From: Batkoa obscura
Lineage: Eukaryota > Entomophthoromycota > Entomophthoromycetes > Entomophthorales > Batkoaceae
DNA: 64,000 nt
Direction of reading: 5' to 3'
Assembly: GCA_030770535.1 (NCBI GenBank)
Contig: JASVEC010000018.1
Coordinates: 930,001-994,000 of the forward strand
Numbering within the stretch: position 1 is the stretch's first letter; each line of letters begins with the position of its first letter. Both the position numbers and the translations under genes were made by a program. Positions 31,114 to 41,574 of this stretch are shown here, piece by piece. A model generated the notes under the pieces. That model was given only the letters and a program-made list of their open reading frames with translations, was not told the origin of the DNA and did no database searches.

Positions 31114-31975
31114 TCCCCTTAGTTATCCCATTGGTATTCCTTTATTACTCTCATCCTTTTAAATTAAAATTTATTTCAACTCTCAATTGTGTCTGAACCA
31201 AAATTTTAAGTGGAGTTATTTTGATCAGCAAAATTCAAACTAAATTTGCTAATGACATTAAAATTTAGGAGAATTAGCAATCAAACAACGGAAAAATTCA
31301 AGTATTGAAATAGTAGTAATTTTTAGTCTACAATTAAAATAATAGCAATTCATAATTATTGATCAAACTAGTAATTTAAAAGTTGTAATTTTAACGTTTG
31401 ATTTTAAAGTTTGGTTTATAAGTGCTACTATTAGAAAAATATTGGAATAGTATGTACTAGATTAAAATCCTTTATGTTACTTTTTCTATTTGAACTTTTT
31501 TTAATTCAAAATATTTGGTAAGCAAAAGCAATATTTACAAATATCTTAATCCTCATCTATCCCTTTCTTTGTCAAAATTTCTCCAACAAAAAAGACTTGA
31601 GAGTGTCCAATTTTTTTAGATTTTAGTATTCATAACATCTCTATTAATAGCTCTTTGTTTAAAAGTTTAAATATTACAAATCGTGACAAGTAAATAGCAT
31701 CTTAACTTATAAAATAAAATAATCCATTATCAAACGATTTCAAATATAAATTAAATATGTAGTTTTATTCTCAATAGTTTAAATGCTGTAGTAAAGCTAA
31801 AGTTCAATGTTTCAAACAATTAATCTTTAAATGGACTTATACTTTTATCTTAAGATATGTATAAAGCTTTGAGTTTTCAAAAGATAAAGCCAAAATTGTT
31901 TATAGAATAAGAAGGATAAAATACTAATGTATTACCTAAAAAATCGCTTCAAATTCAAGTCAACTATCCATTTTT
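31114..31975. other. Intergenic stretch
   Basis: About 0.86 kb of AT-rich DNA between two minus-strand genes. Nothing was recognised. Confidence 0.4.
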
Positions 31976-33606
31976 CTAACTAGGATTATAATTTAATTTA
32001 GCCAATGTATTTGGAACCCTTGGAAACTCATTACAATCCTCTTCAATCCCGAATTTTCTTTTCAATTTTTTCAACATTTCAGCCTTAACAAAATATTCCT
32101 CTTCCTGCTTTAAAAGTATTTCACAAGCCCCATTCAAAATAGATGATTGAGATTGTACTTTTTCCTCGCCACTACAATCCTTTAAAACATTGGCAAGCTC
32201 TTTAAACATTGCTGTTAATGCTGCTCTTCTCTTTTGTTCCGAAGCTTGATGGACTAATCGTTTTCTTTTAACTATTTGTTCAAAACTAGGTGCATAGTTC
32301 AATCCGAGTGCGGCTGAATTACCTTCCACAATTAATTGATAATTTGATTTCGTAGACAATTGAGTAGCACTTAAATTGGTATTCACACCAGCTGGCATAA
32401 TTGCTGGACTAATCAATGGTCGATGGTTACTAGGTCGTCGTCTATTAGTTGGATAGCGTTTTTTAATTTCTTGATCTTTTATAGGAATTTGACTTGTTTC
32501 ATTTTTTCCTTTATTTCCTTGTGGATTACCAATGGATTCAACGTCATCTTCTGGTATGACCGGTGGGATGACTGCTTTTAGTTTTGAAGTGGATAATGGG
32601 TTAGCTATAAATGGTTCGGCTGTTATGTTCTCTTTAATATCTAAACCAGTACCATTCGATAAACGAGAACTCATTAAGTTTAATGGGGTAATGATGGATT
32701 TTGTTTTATTTTGAATAGAAGCCATATTAGTTGCTATAATATTACCATTTACACTCATATGATCGTTATGATTATTTATACTGTTAACAGTTTGGTCTAA
32801 TTCTATATTATTATTCACATTGAGATCAGTGCTTTTAATAGTTATATCTTGATTGTTTAGATTATTGATAATGTTAGCATTGAGTTCTGAAATAGTAATA
32901 TCTTCATCATAAGTAGCTATTGGAACATTATTATCTTTTAGGTCAATATCTGGGATATCCTAAAGCAAATATTAATTAATGATAATTAGTAATCAAAGTA
33001 AAATAAATATACTTTTTGTAAATTAAAATTGTTTAACATATTTAAATGACCAGAGTTGGGCAAAGACCAAAACTTATTAATATAAGGGTTTACTACCGGA
33101 GAAAACAGAGTGTTATCTATCATATAGACAGGAGGAGTAAAATTACCAGGGTGGTGATGTTCATTGTTGTTTAATGAATTTAAAAAAGGTTGGTTATTGT
33201 ATTCCATTAAATTTAAATTTAAATTCAGATGATTCATAGTATTCGTTTCATTATTTAGAGTATTATTTAAGCTTGTATTTATAGTACTGTAATTATTTTG
33301 ATGAATGGTAGTTATGCCATTCCATTGAGGGGTATTGAAATGTATATGATGATTTGGTGGGTTTAAATTAATATTATTTAATAGCCCCGGATTATAATAC
33401 AATTTATCTTGATTTTCCAAGTTTTGTAAATAGTTGACCACTTTATTAATATCTTCCGATTTTAATATTAAGTTACTAGAATCTAAATTGGTATCATCGA
33501 TACACTTGGTATTATCCTTAAAATGCTTAATAAATTTATTTAATAAATTTATAGAATTAGTTACTTCATCAGTTTCTTTATTAAATGTAGCTTCATTATA
33601 ATTCAT
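31976..33606 (-). CDS. bHLH transcription factor
   Basis: Two exons (33606-33013 and 32959-31976) join in frame to 525 residues across a 53 nt intron. The first ~420 residues are Asn-rich and low complexity with no domain. The bHLH domain lies at ~430-490. Its basic region KRKRLVHQASEQKRRAAL has the His, Glu and Arg of the H-x3-E-x3-R pattern that contacts CANNTG E-boxes. Helix 1 is MFKELANVLKDC. A loop (SGEEKVQSQ) and helix 2 (SSILNGACEILLKQEEEYF) follow. A leucine-zipper-like extension is short (AEMLKKLKRKFG). It acts in the nucleus by family; targets are unknown. The absence of introns elsewhere in so long a coding region fits a disordered regulator. Confidence 0.85.
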
Positions 33607-34415
33607 ACTAAATTTTAAAAACAGTAAAGATTGAACATTTTATTTTAACAGAAGTAATTACTTTTTTTCAACGTGGTAAAACGATTGGTGATTAATGGCT
33701 TCACTAATAAATTAGATTAGAATTGCTTTTAAAATCTTTTAATATTTGAACAGATTTTATTTAAATGTAAGCCATTTCAATTAAATTTTGAATTTTCTCA
33801 TTTATGTCAGAATTAAAGATCAAGAATAAATTAAGTTTGATTGGAATATTACATTTTTAATCCTGATATAAATGAAAAGATCTAAAATTTAGTTAAAACA
33901 ATTTACATCTAAATGAAATAATTACTTTCATTGTTATTTTTATCAATACTTTTTAAAGTCAAAATTACTTAAGTTTAGTTTGTCTGAAGCAAACATCAAA
34001 CTGTTTATTTGAAGTTAACTTGAATCCAAAAATAACATTAACAGAATAAAATCATTATAACTAGTTAAAATAAAAAGAAATATAGAATTCTTTTTTGTTT
34101 TTGTTTAACCACTATCTTTTCCATTATTTCTACTGGAAAAAAACGGACAAATAAACTTCTAAGACAACTTCTAATAAATAGAATATTTTGTACTATATTA
34201 TTAAGCTTCTTTTGTAAGTCAATTCCTCCAATTTAATAACTTCTATTCATCTATCAAACTAAATAACAACTATGAATTTTTGGTTTTCAAGCATCAAACT
34301 ATCATAAATAACTTCACTAAAATTCATTAATTACATTTCATTTGCTTAAAAAATTCCATCAAAAATTCTCCACTCACTTCGGAAACGCTTCATTTTCAAT
34401 AAAAATAAATCCAAA
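33607..34415. other. Divergent promoter region
   Basis: About 0.8 kb between the bHLH (-) and zinc-knuckle (+) genes. It is AT-rich and no repeat was recognised. Confidence 0.45.
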
Positions 34416-35282
34416 ATGACCCGCTTTGCAAGATATAAAAAAACGTATTTAGAAGCGGATGGTTTTAAAGGAAAAGGGACTTCAAGTAATCAACCAAAAT
34501 TAGATCATCAAGGTAAGAAAGATTCTAATATTCTTTATTAAACTTAAAAATTAAATATTTTAAAACATTAGCAAAAAGATCCGATATTAGAAGGGAAAAA
34601 AGAAAATATGATAGAAACTCAAAGATGGTACTGATTGAATATTAAAAAATAAAGCACAGAATTTTAACTAATATAACTACCAACTAGGTCTGTTTCAATT
34701 GTCGAAAACCAGGCCATAGTGTTAAAGATTGTCCCACCAATTCAACTGCAAATCCAAATTTAGATACCGAATTAGATACTGTTGAGTTAGCGACTGGTAT
34801 CTGTTATCATTGCGGTACAATGGAACATAGCTCAAAAAATTGTGATCATATTAATAGAAAAAGTAAACCCAGTTATGTTAAAAATAGCATTTCTATTAAC
34901 ACGGTCATTTAGAACACCCATTTAAGTTTGCTACTTGCTTTTTATGTCGAGAAGACGGTCATTTAGCTAGTAAATGTAAAAATAATATTAATGGCTTATA
35001 TCCCAATGGTGGTGGTTGTAAACATTGTGATTCAAAAGACCATTTTGCCAAAGATTGTGAGATGGAAAAGAAAGGTAATAACTAATTTTCTTATTTTCAA
35101 AAAAAAATAGAATATTCCTTTTTTTAGATGAAGATGTTGCTGAAGTTGGTACAATGGACTTGAATTTAGGAGCTGATGATGATGATGTATTTTTAGAAAT
35201 GTATAAAAAACAAGCGAATAAAAGAAGTAAAATTCCAGAAAAGAAAGTAGTAAAGAAAAAAGCTAAAGTGGTGAATTTTTAA
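34416..35282 (+). CDS. ZCCHC9: CCHC zinc-knuckle protein, ZCCHC9-like
   Basis: Exons 34416-34512, 34572-34627, 34688-34862, 34913-35074 and 35128-35282 give 645 nt and 214 residues. The start MTRFARYKKTYLEADGF is followed by a basic stretch (AKRSDIRREKRKYDRNSKM). Four CCHC knuckles follow: CFNCRKPGHSVKDC, CYHCGTMEHSSKNC, CFLCREDGHLASKC and CKHCDSKDHFAKDC. The number and spacing match ZCCHC9 and its fungal relatives, nucleolar RNA-binding proteins linked to rRNA processing or exosome targeting. The C-terminus is lysine-rich (KKVVKKKAKVVNF). The role is inferred from family. The 50 nt intron within knuckles 2-3 was chosen because the unspliced frame meets a stop. Confidence 0.88.
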
Positions 35283-35344
35283 TAATTGTTATTATTTTTA
35301 AATAAAATGGTTTGTTATAGAGTAAATTAAATGGATTATTTTTG

Positions 35345-35692
35345 TTAATTGATAGACAGCATTTGCTCTTTAATGGTAGAGTAAGAACTATTCTTTTCTT
35401 CTGTTAAATAATTTAAAGTTTCATCGATATCACATAAGTTTAGTAATAAATTAGATACTCTAGTAGTTGGTTGCACTAAAGTAGTATAATAGTACCTCAA
35501 GGTAAAAATGGGTTGGTTATTAAAAAAGCTGACAACAACTTTTATAGAATCATCTATAAAAGATTTTTGATTAATTATATAAATTAAAAAATAACCTTCG
35601 TTACTAACAAGTTCCGTTATTTAATCATTCATGGCATTTATAAACCATCTGCCTTGAGGATAATATAGCTTGATATCTTGTTCACTTTCCAT
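35345..35692 (-). pseudogene. ORF of unknown function with one in-frame stop
   Basis: The frame starts MESEQDIKLYYPQGRWFINA and continues after a single TAA (after AMND) as ITELVSNEGYFLIYIINQ..., then FFNNQPIFTLRYYYTTLVQP, and stops after KEQMLSIN. That is 115 codons in one frame with only that interruption, which is unlikely by chance. No signal peptide or known motif is seen. It is convergent with ZCCHC9 (63 bp apart). A MITE inserted 49 bp upstream of the ATG would lie in its promoter. Either a recently silenced gene, a sequencing error at the stop, or a missed small intron. Confidence 0.45.
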
Positions 35693-35740
35693 CAATAAAT
35701 CAGAATTGGACTTATACAGTTTATAAGTAAAATAAACAGT

Positions 35741-35842
35741 TAGGGAGATGTATTTTTTGTTTAAGAGTTTTACTAATAGTTTCTCCATTCAAATAGCGCT
35801 CAAAAATGGAAAAAGTGATGAAATAAAAAAAAACACTCCTAG
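35741..35842 (-). mobile_element. MITE copy 13
   Basis: The ends are TAGGGAGATGTAT and AACACTCCTAG. It is the only copy in the central gene-dense block, placed just upstream of the interrupted ORF at 35345-35692. Confidence 0.88.
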
Positions 35843-37195
35843 CTGCTAATAATCATACATATTGAATTTTTAAAAGCTAACTAGTAGCATTTAATTGAAT
35901 TCCAGTTGATTTTAAATCTTAATCTTTCTGTTGTCATTTTCTATTTTACTATATCAATTACTAAAAAGGCTTATAATCCGGACCACTTGATTCATTTGAA
36001 GTGAAAATTTATTTAAACCAAAACCTTAACTACAAACACGGAAACATACTTACAACCAATATAGAACCCATGAATATTATAATTAACAACCCAATGGATC
36101 CATTTCATCACCACTATGGGAATCATTAGACGAATAAACATATATGGTTTAATTTATGTGACACTAACAGTAAAACCCTTATTATATATTATAATAGCAC
36201 TGCTAGATAACTTAAAATATACAAAATTAAAATAATCAGAATCAGAATAAAAAATCAGATCGTAATTTTATTTGATGATAGCTCACTATTAAATCCCATA
36301 AAAATTATTTAACGTCTATATAAATCCCATTTCAGCTAAACATACTTCATCAGGCTTAAGTCAATATAGCCATATATAAACTAATACCAAAGCTAATCTA
36401 TTAATAATTTAAATCAATTTTAACCTTCTTTCTTTTTCTATCCTAATATTATATAAAATATAGACCAATGAGTAAAATGAATAACATAACAAAATCATGT
36501 TGATAAAAGCCACATCTTACTTCTTTTTTCCTAACATTTCAAGGTGTTATTTTACTGTCCCTGATTTGTTTTATATAATCTACCCAACTTTAGTAGAAAA
36601 AGTGAAAAGAGATCGTCAAATTGTGCTTTAAAAACGGAATGTTCGTCTCAAAAATAATTAAAAATACACATTAAAATGATCCCATTTTTAAACAAGTAAA
36701 GTAAATAAATGTTACATTAAGTAATGAAAATAACTTTTGTACTCAAACAAAATGACCATCAGTTAAAATAGCATTATAGAAAACATATTTAACAAATTAT
36801 TTGAATAAGATGTAGAAACTATTTTATTCAACTTTGCTATATTACTATTTATGACTGATTTCATAACTCAACTGTCTTTAAACTTCATACAAGAGAATTG
36901 ATAAACACACTTCAATCTATCACAAGAGTAACTCAAGAACTGGAAATTGCCATGTATACAATGATTCTTATCATACTTTATCAAGAAATTATTAAGACTA
37001 ACAATCAAGCTATAAAGATACTAAAAGTTAACAAAGAAAGATTTTTTTGATTTTTAAGCCACTGCTAATATTTACCAAATTTAAGCCTTCCAATGGATCT
37101 TATGAAATTATGGGACTTTATCCTTCAATTTAGTTTTTATTTGAACTAAATTTTGATACTTTAGTTTTAATCCATAAAACAATCTTTCCAATAGT
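35843..37195. other. Intergenic stretch
   Basis: About 1.35 kb of AT-rich DNA upstream of the mL58 gene. No ORF, RNA gene or repeat was recognised. Confidence 0.45.
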
Positions 37196-37663
37196 ATGTT
37201 TTTTTTCAACCCTATCAAAGCCACTATAGTCAACAATCTTAAAACTGGTATTTCAACTAGTTTTAAACGTTATCGTCATGAAGTTAGTAAAGCAATCATT
37301 TATGATACCAAAACTTTAGAAGATGGCTCCAAATTTATATCTCGAGTCCCATCAATGGAACCTAAGCTCAGTCAGTTACCACCTGCTCTTAATCTTAAAG
37401 GACCAAAGGGTAATTTTCGCCAATTAACGGATATGGAAATCAAAGAAATGCAAAGATTAAGATTAGAAGATCCAGCTCTTTGGACGCGCTCGAAATTAGC
37501 TAAAAAATTTAATTGTGCTGAAAGACAAGTTTATTTAAAAGCTAAGGCTAATCATGAATATCATCAATGTTTACAAGAGAAACAAAAATTAGAATGGCAA
37601 AAATTAGGATTTAAACGTCAATTGATTTTTATTAACCGTCAAAGAAGACGTGCTGAATGGTAA
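37196..37663 (+). CDS. MRPL20: Mitochondrial large-subunit ribosomal protein mL58 (MRPL20)
   Basis: An intronless ORF of 155 residues. The N-terminus (MFFFNPIKATIVNNLKTGIS) is hydrophobic/basic without acids, fitting a mitochondrial presequence. The body contains LPPALNLKGPKGNFRQLTDMEIKEMQRLR, a turn with DPALWTRSKLAKKFNC, and a basic C-terminus (FINRQRRRAEW). This matches the fungal-specific MRPL20/mL58 family, a component of the 54S mitoribosome. The gene is the strongest sign that the host is a fungus with translating mitochondria. Confidence 0.85.
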   Translation: MFFFNPIKATIVNNLKTGISTSFKRYRHEVSKAIIYDTKTLEDGSKFISRVPSMEPKLSQLPPALNLKGPKGNFRQLTDMEIKEMQRLRLEDPALWTRSKLAKKFNCAERQVYLKAKANHEYHQCLQEKQKLEWQKLGFKRQLIFINRQRRRAEW

Positions 37664-37996
37664 CCAAGTATAGAGTAAAAAAAGGTTAAACAAAGTTCTA
37701 CTAAAATAAAATAAGATAATAAAATTTTAATTTTTTGGATTATTATTCTATTATTCTACTAACTTATTTACTAGGTTTTGTTCTTTTTAGATTATGTAGG
37801 CTATTAAAGTTTTATTTTTATTATCAGTAATAAGTTTTTAATAATAATAATAATAATCAATCAATTGATCAATTAATCAAAAATAATTTAAATAAAAGTT
37901 CCATTTTTATTAAATTATTAGAACCTTAAAAGCAAGATACAAAATAATCATTATTCTTGATATTACTACAAAAATTGAGTTTTAATCCACCAATGC
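37664..37996. other. Convergent 3' flanks of mL58 and PMS1
   Basis: AT-rich with a short (ATA)n tract near 37843. No gene is seen. Confidence 0.5.
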
Positions 37997-40481
37997 CTAC
38001 TGGTCATCTTTTCCAGTGTTATCTAATGTCATCAAATGTCTTAACGTTGGTCTACCATGGGGACAATTCCATGGCAATGGCAATGTACCTAAGTTTTGTA
38101 CAATTTGCTTCATCTTCCCATTTTTTAAAAAATCCCCAATCATAACCGATTTCCTACAAGCCATAGAAGCTAATTTCAAATCTAATTTACTACCTTTAAA
38201 TGCTAACCCATTTTCAAATTGAATAATTTTCTTTTTTTTAGCTGTATTGTCTTCAATCGGATTCATTGTTAAATTATGAATTAATTGTTCTAAATCTTCA
38301 ATTTCAAAATTTACTTTATTACTTATTGGTATTGAAATCAATTCTAATCTTTTGCCTGGTTCATTCGATTCTTTATATGTTATTTGATATCCTTGTTTAG
38401 ATAAATAATTTAAATTTTCTATTGCTATCAATTCATCTGTGATAGGTAATTGCAATTTCTTTGGTACAGCTAAACGTTGACGTGGTATCTGTTCTGTAAT
38501 TGAATGATGTAATTTAGTATAATTATAAATTTCATCAGCTGCATGTTGATCAATTATAAATAATTCATTTTGTAATTTAGTAATAATAAAACCTAAATTA
38601 AATTGACCGATGATTTCCATTGAATTAAAATCTTTTTTAGGATCAATATTAAAGTGATTTGATAATTCAATTTCTTGTTTAATTTTTAATATATTCTCTT
38701 TAATCTCCTCTTCTATTATTTCTTCTTTTTCTTCATCATTAAAAGAATATTTAGTTAAATCTTCCATATTCCAGTTTAATACCAATGCACTATCGTTATT
38801 TATATAAATTTCTTTAGTTATAGTAAGCTCATCTAAGATATCCGTTGTTTCTCTAGTTACAAATGAACTTGAATCATATGGCACTATAGTATGTGTTTTA
38901 TTAACTGTATTATTATTATTTATTATTATTATTTGAATCTTGAAGTGTTAATTCTATATGCTCTTCTTTAATTCGTTTCCTTGTATACTCTAAACTTTTA
39001 TTAGCTTCAGTCTGATTGCTTAAAGTAGATAATTCATTGTTATCATTATTATTAACTAACACTCTATATATTCAGAGGTGCTATATAATTATTATTATTA
39101 TTATTATTATTATCATTCAATGAAATATCTTTAGATTCTCTTTTTATACCATTAATATTTATATATTCTCGATTATTACAATCTGCTTTATTTAAACTTA
39201 AATTTAATGATGGATTATTATTCTCTATCAATCTCTCTGTTGTAATAACAAAATCTTTAATAGTATTATCCTTTTTGATCTCATTATTATCATTTGTATC
39301 CTTATTTAATCGTTTACCATTTTCTTTCAAACTATTAATGGAATTATTAATGGGTATATTTGCTTGTTCACTATCTAATAATTCACAACATTGCTGTTTA
39401 ATTTGAATTAATATTTCATTTTCATGATGTAACAAAATTGTTCTTTTATCAGGTGTTAAATTCACATCATATTGATTTGGATTAATAATTAAATTACCGA
39501 TTAAAATCGGATATCGATTAGAATATCTTAATTTATAAATATCATTAATCATTTTAGTTAATTTAATTAAATGACAAGGTCGTTGATTAATATAAATAAA
39601 TTGTCTATCTGATGTAGTCCTACCTGCCCCATTAATAGTTTTAGATAAAATACCTTCAAATTGTACTTGAATTATTTCTTTTTCTTTTTCTTCTTCTTTT
39701 TCTTCTTTTAATTCAAATGAAAATTTAAACTTAGTAAAATAATTTAAATTAACTGCTCCAAATAAACTAGTATAATTAAGCATTAAATCATTCCCGTTTT
39801 TTGTTAATAAAACTAAACTTTGTTTTCCTTTAGCATCTATATTAGTTACTTTAAACCTAATATTTGTATTAATTAATGCGTATATTTGAATCAATTGTAA
39901 TCCTTTTGTGTATGCTTTTTTAATATTCCTTAATAAATCTTTATATCTAACTGGAAACCTTTTAAATAAATTAGTTACTTTAACTGTTGTACCTTTTTCC
40001 TTGATGTCACTTGAGTCTCCATAATATTTCCTAAGCTATCAAAAGTAAGTTGAAACCCTTTGGAACTTACTCTGCATCAACACTAGTAATTAAACTGATA
40101 TCTGCAACAGAACATAAAGAATTAAAAGCTTCACCACGAAACCCAAGTGATTGAATATTTAATATATCTTCAAAATCTTTTAATTTGGATGTGGAATGAC
40201 GTTGTCCAATAGTATCAAAATTGCTTTCTTCAATACCACTAACCATCATCTGAAATTTCAATGGAATTTAAACCATTATCTTTAAAATGAATTTCTATTG
40301 ATTTTAAATAAATAAAAAAATATAAAATAGAAAGTCAATTTAATAATTAATAATTACCAATATTTTTAGCATCAATTGAGTTTTCAATTAATTCTTTTAA
40401 TGCGGAACTCATATCTAATATAACTTGACCTGAACATAATTTATTGATAGATCGTTTATCAAGGTGATGAAGTTGACTCAT
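37997..40481 (-). CDS. PMS1: MutL-type mismatch-repair protein, PMS1 (human PMS2) orthologue, with frame breaks
   Basis: Start 40481; exon 1 40481-40358, exon 2 40294-40071, a 40 nt intron, then one long exon to 37997. The GHKL ATPase begins MSQLHHLDKRSINKLCSGQVI, then ALKELIENSIDA (motif I), SDDGSGIEE (motif II), STSKL and GFRGEAFNSLCSV. The middle linker is low complexity. The C-terminal domain has GQFNLGFIITKL, the endonuclease motif DQHAADEIYNY, MACRKSV and CPHGRPT. The frame is broken as given: one extra T between SDDG and SGIEE (~40243), a stop after NYIAPLNI near 39064, and a frame change in an (AAT)n tract near 38930. The last Glu of DQHA-x2-E-x4-E is Thr. Either a real decay, or indel errors on an otherwise normal gene. 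Confidence 0.85.
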
Positions 40482-40731
40482 TAATTGAAATGAAGATAAT
40501 TATGCAAATAATAAGATGCGAAAAATTGAATTTTTTAAAATAAAAGAAATGAAAAGATAAAATTCAATTTAAAATTTTTGAAATTTTACTAATTTAGAAG
40601 CAATCATTTTAAAAGTTAAATTCTTAAATAAAATTAGGACTTAGAATTTTAATGAACTTTTTTTGTTTTTATTTATTTATTTTTAAAATAATTAAATTTT
40701 AAAACTTTTAACTTTCAAATATTTTAATAAA

Positions 40732-41453
40732 ATGTTATCGAATGTTCATGCTGATGGAGGTACATTAAGTTATTTATATTATTACTTTATTAAAATTCAA
40801 TTAAGTAAGAAGTAATTTTGTGGAAGGTTCCATTTGGTTAGAATATTATGGTTATTTTTTATATGTAATAACTAAACTTGGTTTTGGTAAATTCAATTAA
40901 ATATAATAATAATAATAATAATAATGTAATTACTTTGTTATATATTAGCTATTTACTTTATATGGGCTTTTGTACCAGATAAGATTCTTGAGGAATTTAA
41001 AATTACTTATTATCCATCAAAGTAAGTTTAATAATTTAACTTATTTCTTGTTTTATTATTATATTATATTATATTATATTATATTATATTATATTATTAA
41101 AATAAGATATTAATTTAATTTAATTTGACTTTTCATTTGTTTAGATATTGGTCTTTAGCTATTCCGGCTTTTTCCACTATTTTTTGTGTTTATTTTTATA
41201 TCTTATTTTTAGGCTATATCTTGCTGAAAACTCCAAGTTTTGATAATATTAATTACTTGACAGGTAAATATAAAATCATGTTCAATCAATCACTCAATTA
41301 TATATTTATATTTATATTTATAAACTAATAATACTAAATTAATTAGATTCCCAAGCAGTAGTAATTTATGAACCAAAATATTGTTGTAGTGAAAATTCAA
41401 GTGAAATTCATGATATTAGTATGGAAATTGTAAATAAATGTTGTTACTATTAA
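40732..41453 (+). CDS. GPI19: GPI-GlcNAc transferase subunit P (PIG-P/Gpi19)
   Basis: Exons 40732-40759, 40827-40886, 40949-41021, 41145-41263 and 41347-41453 give 387 nt and 128 residues. Two membrane helices, YYGYFLYVITKLGFAIYFIWAFVPD and AIPAFSTIFCVYFYILFLGYILL, flank the family segment ITYYPSKYWSLAIP. LLKTPSFDNINYLTDSQA follows, as in PIG-P. The protein is a small ER-membrane subunit of the complex that transfers GlcNAc to phosphatidylinositol, the first step of GPI-anchor synthesis. Its size (~130) is normal for the family. A pentanucleotide (TATAT)n run lies in intron 3. The start is 251 bp from the divergent PMS1 start. Confidence 0.9.
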
Positions 41454-41574
41454 ATAAAAATAAAAATAATAAATTAAATTAAAAAATAAATTAAATAATT
41501 TCAATTGTATAAATTGACTCTATAAAAAATAATTTTATTAATATATAACTTGTTGTTTTTTCTTTTACTTTGAT

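Noticed and set aside
39064-40030. Separate short gene starting within PMS1
   Set aside because: Its residues continue the MutL transducer domain (KGTTVKVTNLFKRFPVR upstream, NPNQYDVNLTPDKR inside), so it is part of PMS1.
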